A stretch of 64,000 bases of DNA from Ochrobactrum vermis (GTDB lineage Bacteria; Pseudomonadota; Alphaproteobacteria; Rhizobiales; Rhizobiaceae), in NCBI RefSeq assembly GCF_002975205.1, contig NZ_PCOC01000002.1, forward strand, positions 759,001-823,000, read 5' to 3'. A model generated the notes under the pieces. It searched no databases, was not told the origin of the DNA, and saw only the letters and a program-made list of their open reading frames with translations. Positions within the stretch are counted from its first letter, which is position 1, and every line of letters starts with the position of its first letter. The position numbers and the translations under genes are program-made. Positions 26,111-34,399 of the stretch are shown here, piece by piece.

Positions 26111-29100
26111 TTATGCGGTCATTCGCTCGAACTGAGCCGGGCTCAGATAATCGAGTGAAGAATGACGGCGGATGGGATTGTAGAAGCCGTCGATATATCG
26201 GGCAATAGCTATTTCTGCATCGTGCCTTGTCTGGAATACCGTCCTCCAGATCAGCTCTGATTTCAACGTCTTGAAGAATGTTTCAACCATGGCGTTATCG
26301 TAGCAATTTCCCTTTCCAGACATGGAAATCGCGATGCCGTTCGCCTTTAGCTTCGCCTGGTAGTCATGGGAACAATATTGACTTCCGCGGTCCGAATGAT
26401 GGATCAGGCCTTTCGGCGGACGCCGCATCGTTAAGGCCTTTTCGAGAGCCTGAAGAGCCAACCGGCGATGCAGGCGATCACTGGCCGCCCAGCCGACGAC
26501 ACGACGTGCAAAGAGATCAATGACGACAGCGAGATACAGCCATCCTTCTTTCGTCCAAGTGGAGTAAGAAGCGCAGATGCGCTTCTCCTCCCCGAACCGT
26601 ACGTGCACCTTTCAGCGCATACGGCTCTCTATTCAAGCTTGGCCCATGGCCATAGCAACGTCATGATAATGCGACGTGACGGTGCTGCGGTCTTCAATCC
26701 GGAAGATGTATGGATTTACCTCGGGATTGCGCCACCGGAATTGCGCTTTCGGGCTTGAGACAAGCCGTTCCAATGCTTTTCCGATAGGATCACCGCGTTC
26801 ATTGCGACCAAACACGAGCCAGGTTTTCGCCTTGCCCGGTTCCGGGACCCTGAACCATTTTCGCATCAAGGGTTTGATGCGAGATCGGTACTTATGTCCC
26901 AGCCAGTGCGCCATTTTCCAGAACACGACATGGTCGATGCGCCGGAAGACATACGCCGTGAAGTCGGTGAACTTGTAGAACGCCGCCCATCCCACCAACT
27001 GGCGGTTTAGGCTGGCGATCATGTCGACCGTGCTGACACTATGATTGCCGGAAAGAGTTTCCGTGAGTTTGCGAACAAACCCCTTGGCCTTTTCCTTGGG
27101 TATCGTCGTAACGATGGACATCCGTCCATGCGCCCCTCGCTTGCGGATAATCCGGTGCCCCAGAAAGACGAAGCCGTCATTGACGTGGGTGATATGGCTC
27201 TTCTCCATATTCATCGTCAGCTTAAGCCTGTCTTCCAGAAACGCCCGGCATTCCTCGCGGATTTCCTCCGCCTGAGCCTTGGTTCCTTTTACGATCACGA
27301 CAAAGTCGTCAGCGTATCGGCAATAGGCAACAGCCGGTTTCCATTGCCGGTTCTCTCGAACCGTAATGGGCCTGCCTTGCTGGATGCCGAAGTTCCATGC
27401 CCAGCGATCCTTGCGGGCCTTGTCACTCAGGTATTTCGCCTCCAACCACACATCAAATTCATGGAGCATGATGTTGGACAGCAGCGGCGATAAAACGCCG
27501 CCTTGCGGAACGCCTTCGCTTGAAGCCGTAAACAGGCCACGATCAATGTGACCTGCCTTCAGAAACCGCCAGAGAAGATCAACAAACCGTCCGTCCTGTA
27601 CCCGACGCCGCACACATTGAAGAAGCAGTCGATGATGAACCGTGTCGAAGTAACTTGCCAGATCACCTTCAATGATCGAGCGGCCTTTCGTTCCACCACC
27701 ATCCTGTAACTGTATTCTCACTGTGCGAACGGCATGATGCACACTCCGTTCTGGCCGGAAGCCATAGGATAGACGATGGAAATCGCTTTCCCAGATTGGC
27801 TCCATGGCCATCAGCATGGCGCGTTGGACAATGCGGTCTGTCAGGGTCGGAATACCCAGTGGTCGTAGCTTGCCGTTTGATTTCGGGATATAGATGCGCT
27901 TCACCGGCTGGGGGCAGTAGGCACCCTTCAGCAGGCTTGTCCGCAGATTGTCCAGATGCTGATCCAAACCAGCCTGCATCCGTTGCTTATCTATTCCGTC
28001 GATACCCGGTGTTCGTGCGCCACTTGACGCCAGAACAATACGGGCGGCCTCGGCGAGCCACTCCCGATCGGCAATGAGCCGAAGAAGACGATCAAACCTT
28101 CTATTTGGATCGCTCTCGGCCCATGTTGCGAGCTTGTGCTGCATTTCGCTGATTATCATAGGTCTTCACCTCATTTGGTCAGGTAATTTGCACTTCAAGC
28201 AGTTTGAACTGTTCCCCTTCGCCATGTGACAGGCTTTCCCTGCCGCGGACTACTACGAGAACTCCGCCAGCATGATGGACATCAGGGTCAACTCCCTTGC
28301 AATGCAGAACATCGTTGTCATTCCATCATGCCTTCCCTCGTTCATATGCTGGACGTCTTCATATTGGTGAGGCTGCCGGTCGCAGTCTTTTCCCTTGCTT
28401 TCCGCAAGTCGATGCCGATGCCATGGTCTGGCTGCATTCTCCCCATGACCCCATGTGAGCAAGCTACATATATGATCACATTCGGATGACGCTGACATAC
28501 GTCTCCAGCAACATCATCAGCATTCCGCCTGTTAAGCCGCGTAGGCGAAGGCGACATTTCAGCCCTCAGATGCGGGTTAACCGGTTCGTGTTCCTCAACC
28601 TTCCAATACTTCAGCCTCGGGAACCATCTCGGCGTAACGGCTTCGCCTCAATTCCCTTTACCTGCGGGCTACGTCACCCTGCCAGTTGACGACAGGTCAC
28701 CGCCGCTTGGGCTCACGCCCCCTTACAGCAGAGGGCAGGCAAATCTTCAATTCCTCCTTTCTCCTTTGCATTCCAGTCATATACCTCCCCAATTGGGGCG
28801 AGGCGCACCTATATGAAATGTCGGCACCCCATTTCTGATTAGGGCCCGTTGCGGCGAAATCCTGCGCAATTATGTTGGGTGCGACCGGAAAAGCATGATG
28901 GCTGTCCGTGGTCTTTTTGAAACGGCGCTTCTGGCGTGCATGCATTGCGTTCTCCCGCATCAGGCGGGCAATTCGCCGACGGCCAACATCAAAACCTTGA
29001 TCCAGCAATTCCCGCGTCATGCGCGGGCTGCCATAGGTTTCATTCGAGAGAGACCAAGCCGTGCGCATATGTGCCAGCATCACCAGATCATCGCGCTGGC

Positions 29101-29218
29101 GACGACTGGCTGCTCGATCTTTCCATGAAAAATAACCGCTTTGGCTAACGCCCATGACATGGCAAAGACGAGATGCGGGGAATTCTTTCTTCGCCTGATC
29201 GATGAAACGAAATCTCAT
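26111..29218 (-). CDS. IS3 transposase OrfB, split by a group II intron
   Basis: The gene is in two exons, 29218-28809 and 26558-26111. The first encodes the N-terminal HTH_21-like part, ending GPNQKWGADISY. The second encodes the rest of the rve catalytic core, from WTKEGWLYLAV onward with HHSDRGSQYCS and the final ETFFKTLK Glu region. Removing 26559-28808 joins the exons in frame as 858 nt, 285 codons plus stop, the usual length for IS3 OrfB. The start overlaps the OrfA stop (ATGA). The transposase should therefore be made only if the intron splices. Confidence 0.85.
26594..26627 (-). ncRNA. Group II intron domain V
   Basis: The 34-nt catalytic hairpin begins GAGCCGTATGCG and ends GCACGTACGGTTC, with a GAAA tetraloop in the middle. 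This is the canonical bacterial domain V, with its AGC-type catalytic triad region intact. Confidence 0.9.
26633..28159 (-). CDS. Group II intron reverse transcriptase/maturase
   Basis: This 508-residue intron-encoded protein has a full reverse transcriptase domain (GIPTLTDRIVQRAM, GDLASYFDTV, PQGGVLSPLLSN) with the catalytic YADD at residues 282-285. A maturase X domain follows (LNRQLVGWAAFYKF). No HNH endonuclease motif is seen at the C-terminus, so retrohoming would depend on nicked or replicating DNA. The protein should help its own intron to splice from the transposase mRNA. Length and all motifs are intact, so it looks functional. Confidence 0.93.
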   Translation of the reverse strand: MIISEMQHKLATWAESDPNRRFDRLLRLIADREWLAEAARIVLASSGARTPGIDGIDKQRMQAGLDQHLDNLRTSLLKGAYCPQPVKRIYIPKSNGKLRPLGIPTLTDRIVQRAMLMAMEPIWESDFHRLSYGFRPERSVHHAVRTVRIQLQDGGGTKGRSIIEGDLASYFDTVHHRLLLQCVRRRVQDGRFVDLLWRFLKAGHIDRGLFTASSEGVPQGGVLSPLLSNIMLHEFDVWLEAKYLSDKARKDRWAWNFGIQQGRPITVRENRQWKPAVAYCRYADDFVVIVKGTKAQAEEIREECRAFLEDRLKLTMNMEKSHITHVNDGFVFLGHRIIRKRGAHGRMSIVTTIPKEKAKGFVRKLTETLSGNHSVSTVDMIASLNRQLVGWAAFYKFTDFTAYVFRRIDHVVFWKMAHWLGHKYRSRIKPLMRKWFRVPEPGKAKTWLVFGRNERGDPIGKALERLVSSPKAQFRWRNPEVNPYIFRIEDRSTVTSHYHDVAMAMGQA

Positions 29219-29511
29219 CGACTTCCCTCCTTGGCGAAAAAAGCTGTTGCACGCTTTAGTATCTCGCGTTCCTGCCGCAATATCTCATTCTCTCGACGAA
29301 GGCGTTTAAGCTCAGCCGCCATATCTTCGTTCGCAGCAACCAGTTCAGGATCATCAATGGCTGCATCCCGATTGCGGGAAATCCACCGTGTTAGCGTCGA
29401 CAGTCCCACGCCAAGGTCCTCAGCAACTTCACGCCGGGTCCGACCACTCGTCTCGGCCAGACGAACAGCCTCACGTTCAAATTCTTTCGTAAAGGGCACT
29501 CGCTTCGTCAT
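29215..29511 (-). CDS. IS3 transposase OrfA
   Basis: A 98-residue DNA-binding subunit with an N-terminal helix-turn-helix (TKEFEREAVRLAETSG, VAEDLGVGLSTLTRW) and a C-terminal leucine-zipper-like helix (LKRLRRENEILRQEREILK). It recognises the terminal inverted repeats together with OrfB. It starts 27 bp inside the right inverted repeat and its stop overlaps the OrfB start. Confidence 0.92.
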   Translation of the reverse strand: MTKRVPFTKEFEREAVRLAETSGRTRREVAEDLGVGLSTLTRWISRNRDAAIDDPELVAANEDMAAELKRLRRENEILRQEREILKRATAFFAKEGSR

Positions 29512-29581
29512 AAAGGTTTCCTTTCAACTCATGAAAACCTCTCCACTTTTCCGAAGCAAGTCCAGCTATTCCCTTGGTCGC

Positions 29582-29617
29582 TAAAAAAGAAACCCCGCAG
29601 CGTTATCGCGCGGGGTT
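29582..29617 (-). terminator. Minus-strand terminator 1 of the micro-gene cluster
   Basis: Stem AACCCCGC / GCGGGGTT with an 11-nt loop; the minus strand continues TTTCTTTTTT. The sequence just upstream on the minus strand (AAAATTTTGATTG) is shared with the unit ending at 30015. Confidence 0.75.
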
Positions 29618-29622
29618 GGAAG

Positions 29623-29715
29623 TCATATGTCATCGGCAATCAAAATTTTATGCAGAACTTCGCACTTGTAAAGTCCTAACTTAGTCTTGCGGAGAAGACG
29701 GTCGATGCGCCGCAT
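29623..29715 (-). CDS. Possible micro-ORF (30 aa), paired with 30061-30147
   Basis: The 30-codon frame begins MRRIDRLLRKTK and ends LHKILIADDI. A second unit at 30061-30147 encodes 28 codons starting MRT and ending LNRILIVGI. Both stop just before a CCCCGC / GCGGGG terminator. Neither has a clear ribosome site, so the similarity may instead reflect a shared RNA 3' end. Confidence 0.25.
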   Translation of the reverse strand: MRRIDRLLRKTKLGLYKCEVLHKILIADDI

Positions 29716-29793
29716 GTGTCGTCGGAGCGTGCAGAATGTGGATATCAGACGCATTGTTCGAAATCGTCACGCGACGGTTTAAACAGTGACCGC

Positions 29794-29919
29794 TCAAAAG
29801 AACGGTGATCGTTGCACGGCGATTGTAAGGAGTATGGCGGTTGGCAAGGCAATCGACATGCCAGCCAACGCGGTCGATGATGCTGTTCGAAGCGATTTGC
29901 TCAAATTTGCGGATGTCAT
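29794..29919 (-). CDS. Small membrane protein (41 aa)
   Basis: A 41-residue protein opening MTSANLSKSLRTASS with one hydrophobic segment (GMSIALPTAILLTIAV). A very strong ribosome site (AAAGGAGG) lies seven bases before the ATG, which is the main support. No family is recognised. The unit ends at the terminator at 29582-29617. Function unknown; small single-span proteins of this kind are often regulators of larger membrane complexes or type I toxins. Confidence 0.45.
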   Translation of the reverse strand: MTSANLSKSLRTASSTALAGMSIALPTAILLTIAVQRSPFF

Positions 29920-30014
29920 TTTTGGCCTCCTTTGAGCAAATAAAAACACATCGTGCCGGGTTCAGTAAACCCGTTGAGCGTTACTAGAAGAGTTCCCACT
30001 GGCCGCGATTGCTG

Positions 30015-30046
30015 CAAAAAATCCCCGCAGCGAGGAACACGCGGGG
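30015..30046 (-). terminator. Minus-strand terminator 2 of the micro-gene cluster
   Basis: Stem CCCCGC / GCGGGG followed on the minus strand by ATTTTTTG. It is similar in sequence and position to terminator 1, and both are preceded by AATTTTGATTG. The two 3' ends look like copies of one ancestral module. Confidence 0.75.
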
Positions 30047-30060
30047 CTAGAGGGAAGGTC

Positions 30061-30147
30061 TCAAATGCCTACAATCAAAATTCTATTCAGACGAGAGAGA
30101 AAGTGAAACCCCAACCCCATTTTCGCAACCGTGGAGAGGGTCCTCAT
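30061..30147 (-). CDS. Possible micro-ORF (28 aa), paired with 29623-29715
   Basis: The 28-codon frame starts MRTLSTVAKMGLG and ends LNRILIVGI, similar at its end to the 29623-29715 frame. No ribosome site is visible. It could be a peptide or just part of a small RNA that ends at terminator 2. Confidence 0.22.
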   Translation of the reverse strand: MRTLSTVAKMGLGFHFLSRLNRILIVGI

Positions 30148-30213
30148 AAACGAAAGACAGAGGTGACACTTTTTGACCATATGATAAAAGTTACGCCCAA
30201 ATGGGAGGGGCGA

Positions 30214-30351
30214 ATGAATAAAAAGAAGGTCATCGAAGCGCGGCGTGTGTGGGCCATACAATGGATCGAACAATTGTCCGTGCCGAAGTTTCTAGTATTG
30301 ATTGTGGTTTGCAGCGCAGGCACTGGTGTTATTCTGAGCCAGTTGATTTGA
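30214..30351 (+). CDS. Small membrane protein (45 aa)
   Basis: A 45-residue protein with a basic N-terminus (MNKKKVIEARRVWAIQW) and a C-terminal membrane helix (FLVLIVVCSAGTGVILSQLI). GGGAGGGGCGA before the ATG is a good ribosome site. It is the only plus-strand candidate among the minus-strand micro-units here. No family is recognised. Confidence 0.42.
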   Translation: MNKKKVIEARRVWAIQWIEQLSVPKFLVLIVVCSAGTGVILSQLI

Positions 30352-30395
30352 AAGCGCTGAACGTAACGCACAATATCCGGCCAATATAAAGTAAA

Positions 30396-30422
30396 GCCCC
30401 GACGCTCCCTCCAGAGCCGGGG
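30396..30422 (-). terminator. Minus-strand terminator 3 of the micro-gene cluster
   Basis: Stem GCCCCG / CGGGGC extended by an inner GCTC / GAGC; the minus strand continues TTTACTTTAT. Upstream on the minus strand, a frame opens at 30540 with GGGAGAGG but runs through this hairpin, so the 30423-30560 unit is more likely a small RNA than a protein gene. Confidence 0.6.
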
Positions 30423-30560
30423 CCGCGCTTGGCAAATAAGGTGCAAGTCCTTGCTTCGCGCTATATCCGCTGAGCTTCGTACAGGACTTAACGGATACTC
30501 CAGTTGGCTTGACAAAATCGGATGTCGTTCTCATAGCCATAACCTCTCCCGCGCAAAAAG

Positions 30561-30589
30561 GCCCTGCCTCGGGGCGAGCAAGGCAGGGC
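30561..30589 (-). terminator. Minus-strand terminator 4, end of the interrupted small gene
   Basis: Stem GCCCTGCCT / AGGCAGGGC with an 11-nt loop; the minus strand continues CTTTTTG. It lies about 100 bp after the stop (30686) of the gene split by the IS630 element. Confidence 0.7.
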
Positions 30590-30813
30590 TGCGTCAGCGA
30601 TGGCTCTGGTGCTAGGTGAGGTGCGCTGACGCGAAGTTGTTGTTCTTGCGGCCGTTAAACTCTCAACGGCGGAATTTGTTCCAAGTTATGCAAACGGGTC
30701 ATTTTCATCGAGAACAGGGTAGCTGGCCAGCGCCGAGCCATTGTTGTTTGTCGTTGGAAATGACTGGATGTCCTGGCGCTTTTGATATTTCTGATGCGCC
30801 AAACGAGCGGCTA

Positions 30814-31859
30814 AAGCGTGTCGCGTCTAAGCGGATTCAGAGTTTCGCTTTTGTGTGATCTATGATTCACTTTGCCCATGGAAGGAGACGCGCCATGGGC
30901 AAGCCGCATCCGATCGAGTTGCGTGAGCGTGTCGTTGCGTTTGTGAATGAAGGCAATAGTAACCGGGAAACCGCGCGGCATTTCCGCGTTTCGCCTCGGT
31001 TCGTCAACAACATGATGATCCTGCACCGGTCATCTGGTTCTCTTGCCGCTGCTAAACAAGGCCATCCGCCCGGCAGCAAACTATCAGCCCATTGTGAATG
31101 GATCAGTGAGCGCGTGGCGGCCCAGGGTGAAGTGACCTTGGATGAATTGTGTGTCGAACTCGCAGAGCGTGGTATTGAAGTGCACCGTGCGACAGTTGGT
31201 CGGTTTCTGCACGGGCTTGGGCTGAGCAATAAAAAAAAGCCTCAAGGCAAGCGAACAGCGCAGGCCGCAGATCGCCAGGGCGCGTGATCTATGGATCAAT
31301 CGCCGAAAGCCATTTTTCAACAAAGCCTTGTCGCGGCTCGTTTTTATCGATGAGACTTCAACAAACACGCGCCTGACAAAACGCACCGGATGGTCGGCCA
31401 GAGGCAGCCGTTTTGTCGGCTATGCTCCGTTCGGTCACTGGAAAACCCAGACCTTCATTGCTGGCCTGCGATGCCACGGCCTGACCGCGCCATGGATCGT
31501 CAATGCACCAATGAACAGCCGCATCTTCGAAACATGGATCGAAACACAGCTTGCGCCGACACTCTCGCCCGGCGACATCGTCATCCTCGACAATGTCGGC
31601 TTCCATAAAAGCGAGCGAGCCGACCTCTTAGTCAAGGCTAAAGGCGCCTGGCTGCTTTTCTTGCCACCTTACTCGCCAGACCTGAACCCCATCGAAATGG
31701 CTTTCTCAAAGCTCAAGGCACTTCTACGAAAGCGAGCAGCTCGTAACTTCGATGCCATCACGAAAGCCCTCGGCGATATCATTAGCCTATTCTCCGTTCA
31801 TGAATGCAGAAACTTCTTCAAAGCTGCGGGTTATGAGGTTGAATAGATGCGACACGCTT
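30814..31859 (+). mobile_element. IS630-family insertion sequence
   Basis: The element is flanked by TA on both sides (30812-30813 and 31860-31861), the standard IS630 target duplication. The terminal inverted repeats (AAAGCGTGTCGC and reverse complement GCGACACGCTTT) extend about 17 bp with one mismatch. At about 1046 bp it is full length. It interrupts a small gene at a TTA codon. Confidence 0.9.
30895..31846 (+). CDS. IS630 transposase, two frames (programmed shift or broken)
   Basis: Frame one (30895-31287) encodes the helix-turn-helix region from MGKPHPIELRERVV to GLGLSNKKK. Frame two, one base ahead, carries the DDE domain (LVFIDETSTNT, VILDNVGFHKS, PDLNPIEMAFSKLK) to 31846. The two meet at a run of eight A residues (31231-31238), a typical slippage site. 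Slippage by the polymerase or ribosome would give the full transposase of about 316 residues; a simple mutation is the alternative. GGAAGGAG precedes the start. Confidence 0.85.
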
Positions 31860-32110
31860 TAACTCGCAGATATATGATTGCTCCCTCAGCCCACTCTCGT
31901 ACAGCATGATGATACTGGATGCTAATTCTGACGGAGAATAATTGCGATCGCTCTCTTCGAGCATTATTGCTGCATTACTAAAGCAGCGCCGCATAAAATT
32001 CACTTCCAATGGACTGAAAATGCGGCTCGCTTTGTTAAAAAGCGGCATAGTTGCCTCCCTCCAGTTGACACCAGAGCAACGCCCCACAACTATAAATGCA
32101 TAGGAAATTT

Positions 32111-32270
32111 ATGCCGGATGACGACAGCCGAATCAATAAAAAAGTCCTCGCCCATCATGTTTTGACTGGCGAGGTAACGTCTGCCGAAGCGAGCCATGCC
32201 GTTGCAGACGCTGCTTTCCTACTTGCAGAAATACAGATTGTTCCCCAAAAACGCCCCGCCTTCATAGATA
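32111..32270 (+). pseudogene. 5' fragment of a small gene cut by the IS481 remnant
   Basis: The open frame MPDDDSRINKKVLAHHVLTG, continuing as SAEASHAVADAAFLLAEIQ, has a helical, charged character and an AGGAAA ribosome site. It runs into IS481-derived sequence near 32271, so the 3' end is lost. It diverges from the interrupted gene at 32048. No family is recognised. Confidence 0.35.
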
Positions 32271-32320
32271 AGGCAAGCTGTATTTGTACGTTGGCATCGA
32301 CCGCACCTCGAAGTTCGCCT

Positions 32321-33591
32321 TGACCTGCCACTGAACTTTCATCCAACGGCCATTAGAGCCTCGGCGGTTTTGAATACGCCAATTGGCGTGTTGGTAGCAA
32401 CCGGCGGAAACGCCAAGCTTTCATATTGCGCAGCGTTGGAGCCGGTTGCGGCGATAATTCCGGCGTAGCATGCCGGTGTCTGATAACCGAGCGATGAGTG
32501 TGGCCGGAAATGATTATAATCCTCTGCCCATTCAGCGATGGCGCTTCGGGCATGTTCGAGGCCGAAGAACAGGCTTTCGTTGAGCAGTTCGTCACGCATT
32601 CGTCCGTTGAAGCTCTCGACATAGCCGTTTTGCATGGGCTTTCCCGGCGCGATGTAATGCCACTCGACCTTGTGATCCTTCGACCAGGCCAGAATGGCAT
32701 TCGAGGTGAGTTCCGTGCCGTTATCGGAGACAATCATCCCGGGCTTGCCGCGTCGTTCGATCAGCGTCGTCAGCTCCCGTGCGACACGGCGGCCGGAGAT
32801 TGAGGTGTCCGGGATTGCTGCCAGGCATTCACGGGTCACATCATCAACGATATTGAGGACCCGGAACCGTCTCCCGCATGCAAACTGGTCGTGCACGAAA
32901 TCGAGAGACCAACGGGCATTTGCCTTCGCCTCGACCAGGATCGGCGCACGCGTGCCGACGGCCCTTCGTCGAGCCTTCCGCTTGCGAACCGAAAGCCCTT
33001 CCTCGCGATACAGCCGATAGATGCGGTTGACGCCGGATGGCTCTCCGTCCCGCCTGAGCAGGACGAACAGCCGTCGGTAGCCGAAGCGCCGTCGCTCGTT
33101 GGCGAGATCGCGCAACTTTGCTCGCAATTCGACCTCCGGCGGTCGGCAGGACCGATAGCGGATCATCTTGCGATCAGCCGACACAATCTGGCAGGCCCGC
33201 CGCTCCGACAGACCCATGACGGCCTTCAGATGCATGACAGCTTCACGCTTGGCGGCAGGCCCTACCATTTTTTTGCGAGGAGCTCGCGGAGTGCGGCGGC
33301 ATCGAGCATCTGCTCGGCCAACAGCTTCTTAAGCTTGGCGTTCTCTTCTTCGAGTGCCTTCAGGCGCTTCGCCTCTGACACCTCCATACCGCCGTATTTG
33401 GCTTTCCAGTTATAAAATGTTGCGTCCGAAATCCCATACTTGCGGCAAAGGTCGGCCACCTTCATGCCTGCCTCCTGCTCCTTCAGCACCGCAATAATCT
33501 GCTCTTCTGTAAATCGCTGCTTTTTCATTCGTCCGTCCTTTATTGGGCCGGACTCTAATCCATTCTGGAGGAAATTCTCAGTGGCAGGTCA
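32321..33591 (-). mobile_element. IS3-family element (IS407-like) nested in the IS481 remnant
   Basis: A 1271-bp element with 14-bp perfect terminal repeats TGACCTGCCACTGA. It is flanked by the 4-bp target duplication GCCT (32317-32320 and 33592-33595). Excision restores the IS481 reading frame exactly, which confirms the ends. Confidence 0.92.
32339..33528 (-). CDS. IS3 transposase OrfA/OrfB pair (frameshift fusion)
   Basis: OrfA (33528-33262, 88 residues) has a helix-turn-helix ([16 protein letters not shown]) and a zipper helix. OrfB (33268-32339) carries the rve core: [23 protein letters not shown], and [20 protein letters not shown] with the DDE residues. They overlap at a run of seven A residues before TGG, where a -1 shift would make the OrfAB transposase. 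Both frames are intact, so the element may be active. Confidence 0.92.
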
Positions 33592-34190
33592 GCCTTCACG
33601 CAACTCACCGACAAGGCCAACACGGTGACCGCACGAGCCTTCCTTGATGCGCTGGTAGCCGCTGTTCCCTACCGCATCGAGATCGTGTTGACCGACAATG
33701 GCATTCAGTCCGCGGACCTGCCAAAGAACCGTTCAGGGCCGACAGCCATGTGGCGCGGGCATCCGTTCGATCGTGCCTACCAAGCCCACGGCATCGAACA
33801 CCGGCTGACGAAGCCCAAGCATCCATGGACCAACGGACAAGTCGAGCTGATGAACCGTACGATCAAGGAGGCGACGGTCAAACGCTACCATTACGATTAC
33901 TACGAGCAACTCCGAACTCATCTCGCAAGCTTCGTCGCCGCCTACAACTTTGGCCGCCGCCTCAAGACACTGAAGGGGCTTACACCCTACGAGTTCATCT
34001 GCAAACAGTGGACAAAAGAGCGCGAACGATTCATTATCGATCCGATCCACCAAATGCTGGGACTAAACAGCTATTACAGCGCGATTGTGTTCTTCATCGG
34101 ATGCACGCCGATCCAAGAGATTATCGAGGCGCAGATAATGGCGAAAAGCATCTGCGAAACGCTGTATGGCCCAACTCCGACAGGTGCAGC

Positions 34191-34399
34191 ATGAACAACA
34201 ATCTTTCCTGCGATATTGCAGAAGTCAGAGCGATAGCCGAGCGCTTGTCTCGATCGACCAGAACGACAGCGAGCTCTACAGCCGTGCAGGGCCGTTCTTG
34301 ATCCACATATTGGCTGATAATGCCTGTGAGCTGGACAAAAAGCATGATGCGCTCGAGAAAAAGATTATCGAGCTTCGGCGCAACCAGCGCTCGTCCTGA
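34191..34399 (+). pseudogene. Possible small gene with a frameshift
   Basis: The ATG at 34191 opens MNNNLSCDIAEVRAIAERL. A second frame from about 34250 encodes SIDQNDSELYSRAGPF and ends DALEKKIIELRRNQRSS with heptad-like leucines. One frameshift near 34247 would join them into a protein of about 69 residues. The ATG overlaps the stop of the upstream frame (ATGA). No family is recognised. Confidence 0.3.

Larger units (their letters stand above)
26559..28808 (-). ncRNA. Group II intron, complete
   Basis: A 2250-nt self-splicing ribozyme. The 5' end at 28808 reads GTGCG, matching the GUGYG consensus, and the 3' end at 26559 reads AC, matching the AY consensus. Domain V is present near the 3' end, followed by a domain VI-like hairpin with arms AGAAGCGC and GCGCTTCT. 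Domains I-III should occupy 28160-28808, and the open reading frame lies in domain IV. Correct in-frame joining of the flanking exons supports both boundaries. Confidence 0.85.
26074..29564 (-). mobile_element. IS3-family element carrying a group II intron
   Basis: The element is bounded by 27-bp terminal inverted repeats at 26074-26100 and 29538-29564 with a single mismatch (TGGACTTGCTTCG at both ends), each starting with TG. Without the intron it would be about 1.24 kb, normal for IS3. It encodes OrfA (29215-29511) and an OrfB split by a 2250-bp group II intron. The flanking 3-4 bases do not match, so no target duplication is visible; the insertion is old or one flank has been rearranged. 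Confidence 0.88.
30686..32048 (-). pseudogene. Small hypothetical gene split by an IS630 element
   Basis: The 5' part (32048-31860) encodes MPLFNKASRIFSPLEVNF onward to YICEL. The 3' part (30811-30686) continues in the same frame as AARLAHQKYQKRQ and ends DENDPFA. Removing the IS and one TA copy restores an open frame of 104 codons. GGAGGGAGG lies just before the ATG. The opening resembles the small gene at 24971-25210. Function is unknown. The truncated 5' part now reads a few codons into the IS. Confidence 0.72.
32271..34070 (+). pseudogene. IS481-family transposase remnant interrupted by an IS3 element
   Basis: The left piece encodes GKLYLYVGIDRTSKFAF up to 32320. After removal of the inserted IS3 and one GCCT copy it continues in frame as TQLTDKANTVTARAFL, VLTDNGIQ, and KHPWTNGQVELMNRTIKEA, ending near HQMLGLN. 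The N-terminal DNA-binding half is missing, so it is inactive. The frame then reads on to 34194 through unrelated sequence. Confidence 0.85.

Noticed and set aside
30420-30480. A tRNA-like T-arm (GGTGCAAGTCC)
   Set aside because: No acceptor, D or anticodon stems can be built around it; it is a short palindrome.
30292-30540. An 82-codon minus-strand frame with a GGGAGAGG site
   Set aside because: It reads straight through a strong terminator hairpin (30396-30422), so it is unlikely to be translated as such; a small RNA is more plausible.
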